Shown: one piece after another, positions 40,179-49,673 of the stretch
Layout of the letters: every line of letters starts with the position of its first letter
Position numbering within the stretch: position 1 is the stretch's first letter
From: Bradyrhizobium sediminis
GTDB lineage: Bacteria > Pseudomonadota > Alphaproteobacteria > Rhizobiales > Xanthobacteraceae
DNA length: 64,000 nucleotides
Assembly: GCF_018736085.1 (NCBI RefSeq)
Contig: NZ_CP076134.1
Coordinates: forward strand, 310,001-374,000
Direction of reading: 5' to 3'
Notes under the pieces: model-generated
Told to the model about the DNA's origin: nothing
The model's database searches: none
The model's input: only the letters and a program-made list of their open reading frames with translations
Program-made: the position numbers and the translations under genes

Positions 40179-41705
40179 CTATTTCGCGTAAATCTTCGAA
40201 TAGGTATCGCGCAGAATATTCTTCTGTACCTTGCCCATGGCGTTGCGCGGCAATTCCTCGACCACGATCACCCGCTTCGGCATCTTGAATTTTGCCAGCC
40301 TGCCGTCGAGCGCTTTCAGCACCGAGGCTTCGTCGACCTTGGCGCCCTTGTCGCAGACCAGGACCGCAGTGACGCCCTCGCCGAAATCGGCGTGTGGCAC
40401 GCCGATCACGGCGGATTCGATCACGCCCGGCATGGCGTCGATCTCGCTCTCGATTTCCTTCGGATAGACGTTGAAGCCGCCGGATATCACGAGATCCTTG
40501 CCGCGGCCGACGATGTGCACATAGCCCTTGCCGTCGATCTTGCCGAGGTCGCCGGTGATGAAGAAGCCGTCGTCGCGGAATTCGGCCTTGGTCTTCTCCG
40601 GCATCCGCCAATAGCCCTTGAACACGTTGGGGCCCTTGACCTCGATCATGCCGATGGTTTCGGGCGCCAGCTCCTTGCCGGTTTCGGGATCGGTGACGCG
40701 CACCGAGACGCCGGGCAGCGGGTGGCCGACTGCGCCAGGCACCCGCTCGCCGTCATAGGGATTCGAGGTGTTCATGTTGGTCTCGGTCATGCCGTAGCGC
40801 TCGAGCACGGCATGGCCGGTACGTGCAAACCATTCGCGATGGGTGTCGGCGAGCAGCGGCGCGGAGCCCGAGATGAACAGCCGCATATGGCTGGTGGCTT
40901 CCCTGGTCAGGTCAGGGCTTTGCAGCAGCCGCGTATAGAACGTCGGCACGCCCATCAGCACGGTTGCGCGCGCCATCAGCCTGATAATCAGGTCGGGGTC
41001 GAATTTCGGCAGGAAGATCATCGACGCGCGCGCGAACAGCGTGACGTTGCTCGCCACGAACAGGCCGTGGGTATGATAAATCGGCAGCGCGTGGATCAGG
41101 ACGTCCTTGTCCGTGAAGCGCCAGTAGTCGACCAGCGAGAGCGAATTCGACGCAAGATTGTCGTGCGTCAGCATTGCGCCCTTGGAACGGCCTGTCGTGC
41201 CCGAGGTGTAGAGGATCGCCGCGAGATCGTCATTGGCTCGCGCGACGGTGTCAAACTCCGGCTTCGCCGTGGCGGCGGCGTCCGTCAGCGAGCCCTTGCC
41301 GTCGGCGCCCAGCGTCTCGACCCTGGCGCCGACCTTCGCGGCGATCGCGCCGATGCCTTCCGCCTTCGACGGATCGCACACCACCAGCGACGGCTCGGCG
41401 TCGGTGATGAAATATTCCAGTTCGTTCAGCGTATAGGCGGTGTTGAGCGGCAGATAGACGGCGCCGGCGCGGACGGTTGCGAGATACAGCACCAGACCCG
41501 GCACCGATTTCTCGGTTTGCGCTGCGACGCGGTCGCCGGGCTTGACGCCTCGCGACACCAGCACATTCGCCATCTGCCCGGCGCGGGCCACGAGATCGCC
41601 ATAGCTGATGCGCTGGCCATCGAGCATTTCGATCGCGAGGCGCGAGGGATCGTCGATGCCGTCGAACAGGCGGGAAAACAGATTGGCGTTGACGTTGGCG
41701 TTCAT
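40179..41705 (-). CDS. matB: malonate--CoA ligase (malonyl-CoA synthase)
   Basis: A 508-residue acyl-adenylate-forming enzyme. The ATP motif YTSGTTGRSKGAMLTHDNLA, the hinge GRGKDLVISGGFNVYPKEIE, and the C-terminal catalytic Lys region NAMGKVQKNIL are all present. The start at 41705 (MNANVNANLFSRLFDGIDD) and the shape suggest MatB, which makes malonyl-CoA from free malonate. The divergent SDR at 41794 may share its promoter. The closest alternatives are other acyl-CoA synthetases of about 500 residues. Confidence 0.88.
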   Translation of the reverse strand: MNANVNANLFSRLFDGIDDPSRLAIEMLDGQRISYGDLVARAGQMANVLVSRGVKPGDRVAAQTEKSVPGLVLYLATVRAGAVYLPLNTAYTLNELEYFITDAEPSLVVCDPSKAEGIGAIAAKVGARVETLGADGKGSLTDAAATAKPEFDTVARANDDLAAILYTSGTTGRSKGAMLTHDNLASNSLSLVDYWRFTDKDVLIHALPIYHTHGLFVASNVTLFARASMIFLPKFDPDLIIRLMARATVLMGVPTFYTRLLQSPDLTREATSHMRLFISGSAPLLADTHREWFARTGHAVLERYGMTETNMNTSNPYDGERVPGAVGHPLPGVSVRVTDPETGKELAPETIGMIEVKGPNVFKGYWRMPEKTKAEFRDDGFFITGDLGKIDGKGYVHIVGRGKDLVISGGFNVYPKEIESEIDAMPGVIESAVIGVPHADFGEGVTAVLVCDKGAKVDEASVLKALDGRLAKFKMPKRVIVVEELPRNAMGKVQKNILRDTYSKIYAK

Positions 41706-41793
41706 GCAACATTCCCTGAGGGGGCAAAGGCCGGAAAATTCCGCTGGCTGGATTAGCAAAAAGGCCCTTCACAAAGCAACGGAGACAGTTTGC

Positions 41794-42555
41794 ATGTCAA
41801 ATAACGGGAAACGCGTGGCCTGGGTGACGGGCGGCGGCAGCGGCATCGGCGAGGCCGGTGCGGAAGCCTTGGCCGCGGACGGCTGGACGGTAGTGGTTTC
41901 CGGGCGCCGGAAGGATGCGCTCGACGCGGTGGTGGCGAAAATCACCGGGAGAGGCGGCAAGGCCGAGGCGATTCCGCTCGATGTCAGCAAATCCGACGAC
42001 GTGACCAAGGCCGCGGAACAGATTCTTGCCAAGTACGGCCGCATCGATCTGCTGGTCAACAGCGCCGGCATCAACGTGCCGAAACGCAGCTGGGCCGACA
42101 TGGAGCTGGAAGGCTGGAACAAACTGGTCGATATCAATCTCAACGGCGTGCTGTATTGCATGCACGCAGTGCTGCCCGCGATGCGCAAGCAGAAGGACGG
42201 CTGCATCATCAACGTCGCGTCCTGGGCCGGACGTCACGTGTCGAAAATGCCGGGGCCGGCCTACACCACGACCAAGCATGCGGTGCTGGCGCTGACCCAT
42301 TCCTTCAACATGGATGAGTGCGTCAACGGGCTGCGGGCCTGTTGTCTGTCGCCGGGCGAGGTCGCAACCCCGATCCTGAAGCTGCGGCCGGTGGTGCCGA
42401 GTGAAGCCGAACAGGCGAAGATGCTGCAGCCCGAAGATTGCGGCCGCACCATCGCCTTCGTCGCCAGCATGCCGCCGCGGGTCTGCATGAACGAGATCCT
42501 GATCAGCCCGACCTGGAACCGCGGCTTCATCCAGACCCCTGGTAACAGGGACTAG
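41794..42555 (+). CDS. SDR family oxidoreductase
   Basis: A 253-residue classical SDR. The glycine motif VTGGGSGIGEAGAEALA, NSAG, and Y-x-x-x-K in PGPAYTTTKHAVLALTH are all intact. It is divergent from matB with an 88-bp gap. The frame extends upstream to 41608 but into matB; the ATG at 41794 is the sensible start. Substrate unknown. Confidence 0.92.
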   Translation: MSNNGKRVAWVTGGGSGIGEAGAEALAADGWTVVVSGRRKDALDAVVAKITGRGGKAEAIPLDVSKSDDVTKAAEQILAKYGRIDLLVNSAGINVPKRSWADMELEGWNKLVDINLNGVLYCMHAVLPAMRKQKDGCIINVASWAGRHVSKMPGPAYTTTKHAVLALTHSFNMDECVNGLRACCLSPGEVATPILKLRPVVPSEAEQAKMLQPEDCGRTIAFVASMPPRVCMNEILISPTWNRGFIQTPGNRD

Positions 42556-43151
42556 CTGGGGCGGGGCGGGGTCAGGCCGGGGGCACGACGGAGCACTTTC
42601 TTCCCGTGGCCGGACCCGCCGCGGCACGAGTGCCGCGAGCCCAGAATTCTACTTTGCATGGGCTCGTTTTCGCGTTTTTGGCAGAGGCCGCGGCAGGCGC
42701 TTCGCCGCGTTCACTTCGAATGTGTCATCCTTCGCCATGCAACGCCTGGCGATGCTCTGCTCCCCCCTCCACGCGCCCTTGCGCGTGGCGGGGTCGAGAC
42801 GAGCGAAGCTCGCTGTTAGGGGGCGGGGGTGGGGGGTGTCTCCGCAAACTCGCTGGCAGAATACGCGCTGACAGACCCCCTTTCGATGACGTGCGATTGA
42901 TAGTTCGGGCGCAGCGGCTTCTCGCCGACGGCGATATCGCCGAGGGCGGTTGCGCTTCGGTGCGGCCCCACACGGGCTGCGTCGAAAATAGTTTCAGGCA
43001 TCACGATAAATTATTCTGCGAAACCGGTCCGGCAACATCCCGTAACTCGGCCCAACGGCGACGCTCTGATCACCCACGGACAAGCGTCGCTGTTGCCCCT
43101 TCATCGCCGGCGGACCTCCGCCGGTCACCTCAATCATCGGGAGACGTTTCC
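42556..43151. other. long intergenic region without a clear gene
   Basis: No confident gene is seen. It holds a 20-base hairpin repeat CCACGCGCCCTTGCGCGTGG (42769-42788) and further G-rich and C-rich tracts. A minus-strand open frame at 42816-43004 starts MPETIFDAARVGPHRSATAL but has no recognised relatives and runs into the repeat. Confidence 0.6.
42769..42788. repeat. CCACGCGC hairpin repeat, left copy
   Basis: A perfect hairpin with arms CCACGCGC and GCGCGTGG and loop CCTT, inside a longer match (CCTCCACGCGC...GTGGyGGGG). An inverted copy is at 45407-45426. Confidence 0.8.
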
Positions 43152-43736
43152 ATGTCCAAGCGTATTGCACTCTTTTCCGCCGCCGCCTTCGGCGCCCTGG
43201 CTCTGACCGCCGCCGTCGTCGCGCCCGTCAGCGCGCAAGACAAGATGATGAAAAGCGAAATGTCCGGCGAGAAGACCGTGATGGTCGGCGGCGCCGCGAT
43301 GTTCCCCTCGAAGAACATCATCCAGAATGCCGTCAACTCCAAGGATCACACCACGCTGGTTGCGGCGGTGAAGGCCGCCGGCCTGGTTGCGACGCTGGAA
43401 GGCAAGGGCCCGTTCACGGTGTTCGCGCCGACCAACGCCGCCTTCGGCAAGCTGCCGGCCGGCACCGTCGACACCCTGGTGAAGCCCGAGAACAAGGCGA
43501 CCCTCACCAAGATCCTCACCTACCACGTGGTTCCGGGCAAGCTCGAAGCCGCCAGCCTGACCGACGGCAAGAAGCTCAAGACCGCTGAAGGCGAGGAACT
43601 GACAGTGAAGCTCCAGGACGGCAAGGTCTGGATCGTCGACGCCAAGGGCGGCACCTCGATGGTGACGATCTCGAACGTCAATCAGTCGAACGGCGTGATC
43701 CACGTGGTCGACACCGTCCTGATGCCGGCGTCGTAA
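43152..43736 (+). CDS. exported fasciclin (FAS1) domain protein
   Basis: A 194-residue secreted protein: signal peptide MSKRIALFSAAAFGALALTA, then a single FAS1 domain. The FAS1 signatures are FTVFAPTNAAFGKLPAGTVD and the final SNVNQSNGVIHVVDTVLM; LTKILTYHVVPGKL is also typical. FAS1 domains mediate cell-surface adhesion or matrix binding. A strong terminator follows immediately, so it is transcribed by itself. Confidence 0.95.
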   Translation: MSKRIALFSAAAFGALALTAAVVAPVSAQDKMMKSEMSGEKTVMVGGAAMFPSKNIIQNAVNSKDHTTLVAAVKAAGLVATLEGKGPFTVFAPTNAAFGKLPAGTVDTLVKPENKATLTKILTYHVVPGKLEAASLTDGKKLKTAEGEELTVKLQDGKVWIVDAKGGTSMVTISNVNQSNGVIHVVDTVLMPAS

Positions 43737-43779
43737 TACCGCACGTATCCTGACCTTGTCCCAACAGGATGCGCGAGGC

Positions 43780-43809
43780 GCGAGCCGGGGCAACCCGGCT
43801 CGCTTTTTT
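43780..43809 (+). terminator. Rho-independent terminator after the fasciclin gene
   Basis: The 10-base stem GCGAGCCGGG / CCCGGCTCGC with loop GCAA is followed by six T. Confidence 0.95.
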
Positions 43810-43929
43810 GTGACCGCCATAGGCCACAGGCATCAACCTGATAGCTGCCTTGGCAGTAACGAAGCGCCTTCTTCCGGCGTATAAGCATGTATCGGCCTCT
43901 CCTCAGCGTGGAACAGCCAGGGAATCACC

Positions 43930-44562
43930 ATGTCCAGCCTCGCAGTCAACGACCAGCACACCGTGGCCGCCACGCCGGCGAAGGTCATCCAGCCGGCCTG
44001 GGTCCGGACCCTGCACTGGATCAACGCGGTGGCGATGATCCTGATGATCATGTCGGGATGGCAGATCTACAACGCTTCGCCGCTGTTCGATTTCAAGTTT
44101 TCGAGCTCGATCACGCTTGGCGGCTGGCTCGGCGGCGCGCTGCTCTGGCATTTCGCGGCGATGTGGCTGCTGATGGTCAACGGCCTCGTCTATCTCGCGC
44201 TGGGTCTTGCAACCGGTCGCTTCCGCAAGAAGCTGCTGCCGATCACGCCGGAGGGCGTGATCTCCGACGCCAGGGCGGCGCTGACCGGCAGACTGTCGCA
44301 TGACGACCTCACCAAATACAATTACGTGCAGAAGCTGCTCTATGCGGGGATCATCGTGATCGGCGTCCTCGTCGTGCTGTCGGGTCTGGCGATCTGGAAG
44401 CCGGTGCAGCTGCAATATCTGACGGCGCTGTTCGGCGGCTATGACGCCGCGCGCTACGTCCACTTCATCTGCATGGCGGCAATCGTCGCGTTCCTGATCG
44501 TGCATGTCGCGCTCGCGGTGCTGGTGCCGAAAAGCCTGCGCGCCATGATCATCGGCCGCTGA
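43930..44562 (+). CDS. cytochrome b561-type membrane protein
   Basis: A 210-residue membrane cytochrome with four main helices. Probable heme-ligand His residues are in VRTLHWINAVAMIL, GALLWHFAAMWLLM, RYVHFICMA and FLIVHVALAVLV. Such proteins carry electrons between quinol and a periplasmic enzyme. The next gene, 27 bp away, is a molybdopterin oxidoreductase, so this is probably its membrane partner. It is not MsrQ-like in pattern. Confidence 0.9.
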   Translation: MSSLAVNDQHTVAATPAKVIQPAWVRTLHWINAVAMILMIMSGWQIYNASPLFDFKFSSSITLGGWLGGALLWHFAAMWLLMVNGLVYLALGLATGRFRKKLLPITPEGVISDARAALTGRLSHDDLTKYNYVQKLLYAGIIVIGVLVVLSGLAIWKPVQLQYLTALFGGYDAARYVHFICMAAIVAFLIVHVALAVLVPKSLRAMIIGR

Positions 44563-44589
44563 GTCCAAATCTATCTGGGAGCATATGTC

Positions 44590-45375
44590 ATGGGCCGACT
44601 TCGTTCGCTTCTGATCCCCGGCGTCGACAAGCAGTTGCTTGTCAGGGACGCCACCAGGCTGATGCCGGACCTGACGCGCCGGCGCTTCATATCCGGCGGC
44701 GCCAGCCTCGGCGCGCTGACGCTGCTGACCGGCTGCGACGTCTCCGACTCGTTCTCCGCCGAGGAGATGCTGAAGCAGATCTCGAAATTCAATGACGGCG
44801 TGCAGGCGGCGATCTTCAATCCGAATGCGCTGGCGCCGACCTTTCCGGAAAGCGCCATCACCAAGCCGTTCCCGTTCAACGCCTACTACGGGCTCGACGA
44901 CGCGCCGACCATCGACGGCAGGGAATGGAAATTCGAGGTGCGCGGCCTCGTCGACAACAAGAAGTCATGGACGCTGGAGGAGCTTTACAACCTGCCGCAG
45001 GTCAAGCAGGTCACGCGCCATATCTGCGTCGAGGGCTGGAGCGCGATCGGAAGCTGGACCGGCACGCCGCTGCGCGACTTCCTCAAACTGGTCGGCGCCG
45101 ACACCCGCGCCAAATATTGCTGGTTCCGGTGCGCCGACGCGGAGGGCTACAACTCGCCGCTCGACATGGCCACCGCGCTGCATCCGCAGACTCAGATGAC
45201 CTTCAAGTTCGGCGACGAGATCCTGCCGCGCGCCTACGGCTATCCGATGAAGATTCGCGTGCCGACCAAACTCGGCTTCAAGAATCCGAAATACGTGGTC
45301 TCGATGGAAGTCACCAACGACTACAAGGGCGGCTTCTGGGAAGACCAGGGATACAATTCGTTCAGCGGGAGCTAG
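44590..45375 (+). CDS. Tat-exported molybdopterin-dependent oxidoreductase (YedY/sulfite-oxidase fold)
   Basis: A 261-residue periplasmic molybdoenzyme. The N-terminus has a twin-arginine signal LTRRRFISGGASLGALTLL with a lipobox-like TGCD. The sulfite-oxidase-fold core shows RHICVEGWSAIGSWTGTPL, whose Cys would bind Mo, and FKFGDEILPRAYGYPMKIRV. It is smaller than MsrP and lacks the heme domain of SorA. With the upstream b561 protein it makes a two-gene electron-transfer unit; the substrate is not known. It overlaps the end of the convergent aroE-like gene by 14 bases. Confidence 0.9.
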   Translation: MGRLRSLLIPGVDKQLLVRDATRLMPDLTRRRFISGGASLGALTLLTGCDVSDSFSAEEMLKQISKFNDGVQAAIFNPNALAPTFPESAITKPFPFNAYYGLDDAPTIDGREWKFEVRGLVDNKKSWTLEELYNLPQVKQVTRHICVEGWSAIGSWTGTPLRDFLKLVGADTRAKYCWFRCADAEGYNSPLDMATALHPQTQMTFKFGDEILPRAYGYPMKIRVPTKLGFKNPKYVVSMEVTNDYKGGFWEDQGYNSFSGS

Positions 45376-46321
45376 AGCGAGCGTTCATCTTCTTCTTCCC
45401 TCCCCACCACGCGCAAGGGCGCGTGGAGGGAGGGGGAGACGACGAGGCGGCGTATCTCGTCGCCATCATGCCGTCGAATGCCATTCCCAGTTCGGCGATC
45501 GACGGCGCCAGTCCCGTGAACAGTTCGAACGCATCAGCGGCTTGATGGATTGCAAGTTCGCGCCCGGTCATCACGCGGGCGCCTTTGGCCTTTGCCGCCG
45601 TCAATAGCGGCGTCCAGAGCGGTGAATAGACCGCGTCGGCGACCCACAGCCCGGCATGCAGCAGGGTGTCCGGAACCGGCGTGCCAACGCCCGGCAACAT
45701 CCCGACCGGCGAGGCGTTGACCACTCCCGCGACCGCGTACAGCGCATCCTCGACGTTGGGAGGAACGCTTGCTATTGCCCGACCTTCCAGCCGGGCAGCC
45801 AGCTGCGCGGCCTTGGCGTGGTCGCTATCGAAGATCCGCAGTTCGGGGACGCCGAGCCCGGCCAGCGCGAACGCGATCGCCTTGCCGACACCGCCGGCGC
45901 CGATCACGGCGACGGCGCCGCGTGGGGAGACGGTCACGAGTGGGGTAACGGCTCGCGCGAAACCGGTCGTATCGGTGTTGTGGCCGATCAATCGTCCGTC
46001 GCGAACAATGATGGTATTGACGGCGCCGATCAGTGCCGCACCCGGCGACAATTCGTCGAGCAGATCGAGCACGGCTTCCTTGTAGGGAAACGTGACGTTG
46101 ATGCCGGCGAAACCCAGTCGCCGAACGCCCTCGAGCACCATCTTCAGCTCTTCGCGCCCGGCGCCGGCTATCTCGACGAGCTGATAATGGCAGCGAAGGC
46201 CCAGCGCCTCGGCAGCCCGTTCGTGCATGGCCGGCGCGGCCGACTGCGCGATCGGCGCGCCGAGTAAACCGGCAAGAAAGCGGCGGCCTGAGGCGCGCGG
46301 GCTGTGCGTGGCGGATGTCAT
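45362..46321 (-). CDS. aroE: shikimate dehydrogenase family protein with repeat-derived C-terminus
   Basis: A 319-residue AroE-type enzyme: NVTFPYKEAVLDLLDELSP contains the catalytic Lys, and NTDTTGF the substrate Asp; AVIGAGGVGKAIAFALAGLG is the NADP Rossmann motif. A normal AroE would end near AELGMAFDGMMATR; here about 30 further residues (SSSPPPSTRPCAWWGGKKKM...) come from the CCACGCGC repeat (45407-45426). An insertion or recombination seems to have removed the original stop. It may be a secondary shikimate or quinate dehydrogenase. An ATG at 46321 is used; GTG 46333 is the alternative. Confidence 0.82.
   Translation of the reverse strand: MTSATHSPRASGRRFLAGLLGAPIAQSAAPAMHERAAEALGLRCHYQLVEIAGAGREELKMVLEGVRRLGFAGINVTFPYKEAVLDLLDELSPGAALIGAVNTIIVRDGRLIGHNTDTTGFARAVTPLVTVSPRGAVAVIGAGGVGKAIAFALAGLGVPELRIFDSDHAKAAQLAARLEGRAIASVPPNVEDALYAVAGVVNASPVGMLPGVGTPVPDTLLHAGLWVADAVYSPLWTPLLTAAKAKGARVMTGRELAIHQAADAFELFTGLAPSIAELGMAFDGMMATRYAASSSPPPSTRPCAWWGGKKKMNARSSSR
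45407..45426. repeat. CCACGCGC hairpin repeat, right copy (inverted)
   Basis: This is the reverse complement of the copy at 42769-42788. It lies within the 3' end of the aroE-like gene. Confidence 0.8.
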
Positions 46322-46495
46322 CGTCTCAGGCACCAGGCATCGACATGGGTCGTGCAGAATAGCACATCAAGACTAACGTAACGACAGCCCAGCGATGATC
46401 CAGCTCAATTGATTTGTCAGGCGACCAGCCCGACATCGCCGCTGTCGTCTCGAGATGAACGTCGCGGGCAGCGCAAGAAGGCGCTCTGGGCGGAT

Positions 46496-47686
46496 CTATG
46501 ATTTCCGCGCCAGCCGTCCCTGAAACGCGGCGGCGATCGCGCCCACCGCCAGCATCGCCGCCGAGACGTTCAGCGCATAGGACAGGCTGCCCATCGCGTC
46601 CGTGACGGCGCCGACTGCAATCGGCCCCAGTGTCTGGCCGATCCCGAACGCGATGGTCATCGCCGCGATGCCGGCCGGCCATGCCGCCGGCGGATAGTTG
46701 AAGCGGACGAAGGCCGTGGTCGATCCGACCACGGCGAAGAAAGCGACGCCGAACACCAGCGCCGAGATCGCCAGCAGGAATGCGGAATGGCCGAAAATCG
46801 GCAGCGCCGCCCCGACCGCGTTGACGCCGAGAATGATGGTCGTGGAGAGGCCGCCGCGGTCGAGCGCCAGCACGCGGCGCCATACCCAGGGTGTGACGAA
46901 GGCGCTGAGGCCGATCAGGCTCCAGAACGCGCTTTGCGCCGCAGCACCCCCGCCGGCGTCGCGGACATAGGCGATCATGAAGGTCATGTAGGCGATGTAT
47001 CCGGCGCCGAACAGAAAATAGCCGACGAGATAGGTCAGCACCGGGCGGATCGCGAATTTGGTGGCCGCCGCATCGCCGATGCTGGCGGTGGTATCGAGCG
47101 GCGCCAGCAGCAGCGGAACGGTCATGGCGACCGCAAGCAATGTCATCGCCCACCACACGATCCACCACGATCCCGGCCCGAACGCCTGCAGCACGAACGG
47201 TGCGACCAGTCCTGACGACAGGATGCCGACCCCCGGCCCGGCGTAAAACAGGCTCAGCAGGAAATTGGCGCGCTCGGGCCGCGATTGCGCGATCGTCGCC
47301 GCCAGCGCCCCGCCGCCGACGAATCCTGCGGCCGCGCCGAGCCCCGCCAGCAGCCGTGCAAAACTCAGCACGATGAAATTGTCCGAGAAGGCGCACAGCG
47401 CCAGCGACAGCACGCAGGCGAGCGTTCCCCAGCGCACCGTTGCTGCGAGGCCGAAGCGCTTGATCAGGCGCGACGCCAGCAGTGCACCGGCGAGATAACC
47501 GGCGGCGTTGATGGTGTTCATGAAACCCGCCGCGGAATAGGACCAGCCGAGCGTGTCGCGCATGTCCGGCAGCACCAGCGCATAGGCGAAGCGGCCGATG
47601 CCGAGACCGACGGTGGGCCCGAGCGACAGGATCAGGATCAGCCGCGCGGGGTGCGTGAGCGGCGAGGGACGGTCGGGCGCGTGCAA
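46496..47686 (-). CDS. MFS transporter (YbfB/YjiJ family)
   Basis: A 396-residue transporter with about 12 membrane helices. LGPTVGLGIGRFAYALVLP and the following MRDTLGWSYSAAGFMNTINA are typical YbfB/YjiJ features. A TTG start at 47686 is chosen because GGAGA lies six bases before it; the open frame goes up to 47749 but without a good site. Substrate not known; members are often drug or metabolite exporters. Confidence 0.88.
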   Translation of the reverse strand: MHAPDRPSPLTHPARLILILSLGPTVGLGIGRFAYALVLPDMRDTLGWSYSAAGFMNTINAAGYLAGALLASRLIKRFGLAATVRWGTLACVLSLALCAFSDNFIVLSFARLLAGLGAAAGFVGGGALAATIAQSRPERANFLLSLFYAGPGVGILSSGLVAPFVLQAFGPGSWWIVWWAMTLLAVAMTVPLLLAPLDTTASIGDAAATKFAIRPVLTYLVGYFLFGAGYIAYMTFMIAYVRDAGGGAAAQSAFWSLIGLSAFVTPWVWRRVLALDRGGLSTTIILGVNAVGAALPIFGHSAFLLAISALVFGVAFFAVVGSTTAFVRFNYPPAAWPAGIAAMTIAFGIGQTLGPIAVGAVTDAMGSLSYALNVSAAMLAVGAIAAAFQGRLARKS

Positions 47687-47948
47687 GGGGATTCTCCAGC
47701 CGGCATTCTGGCAGGCAAAGCCGTGGTTGCACAGGCTCGCGGCCGGCAAAGGTGTCTTGCTGTCAGCGCAATGCCGCGCCGGCGGCCTTACGATCCGGCC
47801 TGGCGGCGGGGCGATTCAGGGCATTTGTCGCCCGCCGGTGCCTCCTTGCCAATCCGCTTCCGGCGCTTTAGCACTCCCCGCGCGGATTTCGCGGTCTTCG
47901 TCATGCCCGGGACGAAGCCCGGACGACGAGTTGGATGAGGAATGATCA

Positions 47949-49061
47949 ATGGCGACCCATAAACTGCTGCTTCTCCCCGGCGACGGCATCGGCCCCGAAG
48001 TGATGGCGGAGGTGAAACGCCTGATCGACTGGCTCAACGCGCAGGGCATTGCGCATTTCGCGACCGAGCAGGGGCTGGTCGGCGGCTCGGCCTATGATGC
48101 CAGCAAGCAGAGCATTACCGATGCCACCATGGCGCAGGCGATGGCTGCCGACGCCGTGATTTTCGGCGCGGTCGGCGGTCCGAAGTGGGACAGCGTTCCC
48201 TATGACGCGCGCCCCGAGGCCGGGCTGTTGCGGCTGCGCAAGGACCTCGCTCTGTTCGCCAATCTCCGCCCGGCGGTGTGTTATCCGGCGCTGGCCGACG
48301 CCTCGAGCCTGAAGCGCGAAGTGGTCGAGGGCCTCGACATCATGATCGTGCGCGAGCTCACCGGCGGCGTCTATTTCGGCGAGCCGAAGACCATCATCGA
48401 TCTCGGCAACGGCCAGAAGCGCGCCATCGATACCCAGGTCTACGATACCTATGAAATCGAGCGCATTGCGCGGGTCGCGTTCGATCTGGCGCGCAAGCGC
48501 CGCAACAAGCTGACCTCGATGGAAAAGCGCAACGTCATGAAGTCGGGCGTGCTCTGGAACGAGGTGGTCACCCAGGTCCATGCGCGCGAATACAAGGACG
48601 TCCAGCTCGAGCATCAACTGGCCGATTCCGGCGGCATGAATCTGGTGAAATGGCCGAAGCAGTTCGACGTCATCGTGACCGACAACCTGTTCGGCGACAT
48701 GCTCTCCGACATCGCGGCGATGCTGACGGGCTCGCTCGGCATGCTGCCGTCGGCCTCGCTCGGCGAGGTCGACGTCAAGACCAAAAAGCGCAGGGCGCTG
48801 TACGAGCCGGTGCACGGCTCGGCGCCGGACATCGCAGGGACGGGTGCGGCCAATCCGATCGCGATGATCGCCTCGTTCGGGATGGCGCTGCGCTATTCCT
48901 TCGACATGGGCGCGCTGGCCGACAAGCTCGATGCCGCGATCGCGGCCGTGCTGGCCAACGGCCTGCGCACCGCCGACATCAAGTCGGAGGGCACCACGTC
49001 AGTGAGCACGACGCAGATGGGTGAGGCGATTCTGAAAGAGCTGCAGGCGCTGCACGCGTAA
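47949..49061 (+). CDS. leuB: 3-isopropylmalate dehydrogenase
   Basis: A 370-residue LeuB. It oxidises and decarboxylates 3-isopropylmalate with NAD+ in leucine synthesis. The N-terminal [19 protein letters not shown], the substrate region [12 protein letters not shown] with catalytic Arg, and the C-terminal [34 protein letters not shown] are present. A terminator follows. leuC and leuD are also in this window but separated. Confidence 0.98.
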   Translation: MATHKLLLLPGDGIGPEVMAEVKRLIDWLNAQGIAHFATEQGLVGGSAYDASKQSITDATMAQAMAADAVIFGAVGGPKWDSVPYDARPEAGLLRLRKDLALFANLRPAVCYPALADASSLKREVVEGLDIMIVRELTGGVYFGEPKTIIDLGNGQKRAIDTQVYDTYEIERIARVAFDLARKRRNKLTSMEKRNVMKSGVLWNEVVTQVHAREYKDVQLEHQLADSGGMNLVKWPKQFDVIVTDNLFGDMLSDIAAMLTGSLGMLPSASLGEVDVKTKKRRALYEPVHGSAPDIAGTGAANPIAMIASFGMALRYSFDMGALADKLDAAIAAVLANGLRTADIKSEGTTSVSTTQMGEAILKELQALHA

Positions 49062-49081
49062 GCAACTATCGCACCCGCCAT

Positions 49082-49110
49082 AAAAAATGCCCGGCCTGGC
49101 CGGGCATTTT
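49082..49110 (+). terminator. terminator after leuB (possibly bidirectional)
   Basis: The stem ATGCCCGG / CCGGGCAT with loop CCTGG is followed by TTTT; A-rich flank upstream makes it usable for the convergent gene at 49128. Confidence 0.9.
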
Positions 49111-49127
49111 CGTCTGAAGCGATGCGC

Positions 49128-49514
49128 TCAATACAGCGGGAACCGCTGCGGATATCCGCCCATGTCCGACGGCGGGTTCAGCGGCTGGCGGTCGATCGGG
49201 CGGTTCAGGTTCTCGCGGGCGAACGATGGGTACCCGAGCTCCGGCGGAAATGCGTAATCCTGGAACTTGCGCTCGCCGGGCAGCACTTCGGTGCCGGCAT
49301 CGAGCCAGGAGCGCGTGGTGACATAGACGCGGGTCCGCGGTCCCTGCTGGTAGGATCGGTTGGGACCGTTCGCGCCATAGTAGGGACGGCCGTCCCGGTC
49401 GTATCGCTGCTTGGACTGCGCGCTCGCCGGCGTCATGTCGAAGCTGATCGCGACAACCGCGGTGGCGGCGAGCAAGGCTGCGAGCTTGGTCGCAGCGGGG
49501 AATTTCAGGGTCAT
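49128..49514 (-). CDS. secreted protein of unknown function
   Basis: A 128-residue exported protein: signal peptide MTLKFPAATKLAALLAATAV, then a mature part rich in Arg, Tyr and Pro, with RDGRPYYGANGPNRSYQQGP and RVYVTTRSWLDAGTEVLPGE. The start at 49514 was chosen for the signal peptide. Similar small proteins occur in Bradyrhizobium; the function is unknown. It is convergent with leuB. Confidence 0.82.
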   Translation of the reverse strand: MTLKFPAATKLAALLAATAVVAISFDMTPASAQSKQRYDRDGRPYYGANGPNRSYQQGPRTRVYVTTRSWLDAGTEVLPGERKFQDYAFPPELGYPSFARENLNRPIDRQPLNPPSDMGGYPQRFPLY

Positions 49515-49673
49515 CAGGTCCTCACGGGCGGCCGGACCGCCATATCCGATTTGCAACCATCTTAGCTGTGGTGGGTATAGCGCCACTAGGTCAATTGGGC
49601 CACACCGCATCATAATAATGCGGCGCGAAACCGGGAAGTTGCATGAAAACCAATATCTTGCCGGAGTGCCGCC

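Noticed and set aside
42816..43004. Minus-strand open frame MPETIFDAARVGPHRS...
   Set aside because: It could be a gene fragment, but no family is recognised and it ends in repeat sequence, so it is mentioned only under the intergenic region.
46455..46495. Another GQRKK-like peptide end before the MFS gene
   Set aside because: Only a few residues resemble the 27.4 and 30.2 kb remnants; the DNA match is too short to support a relation.
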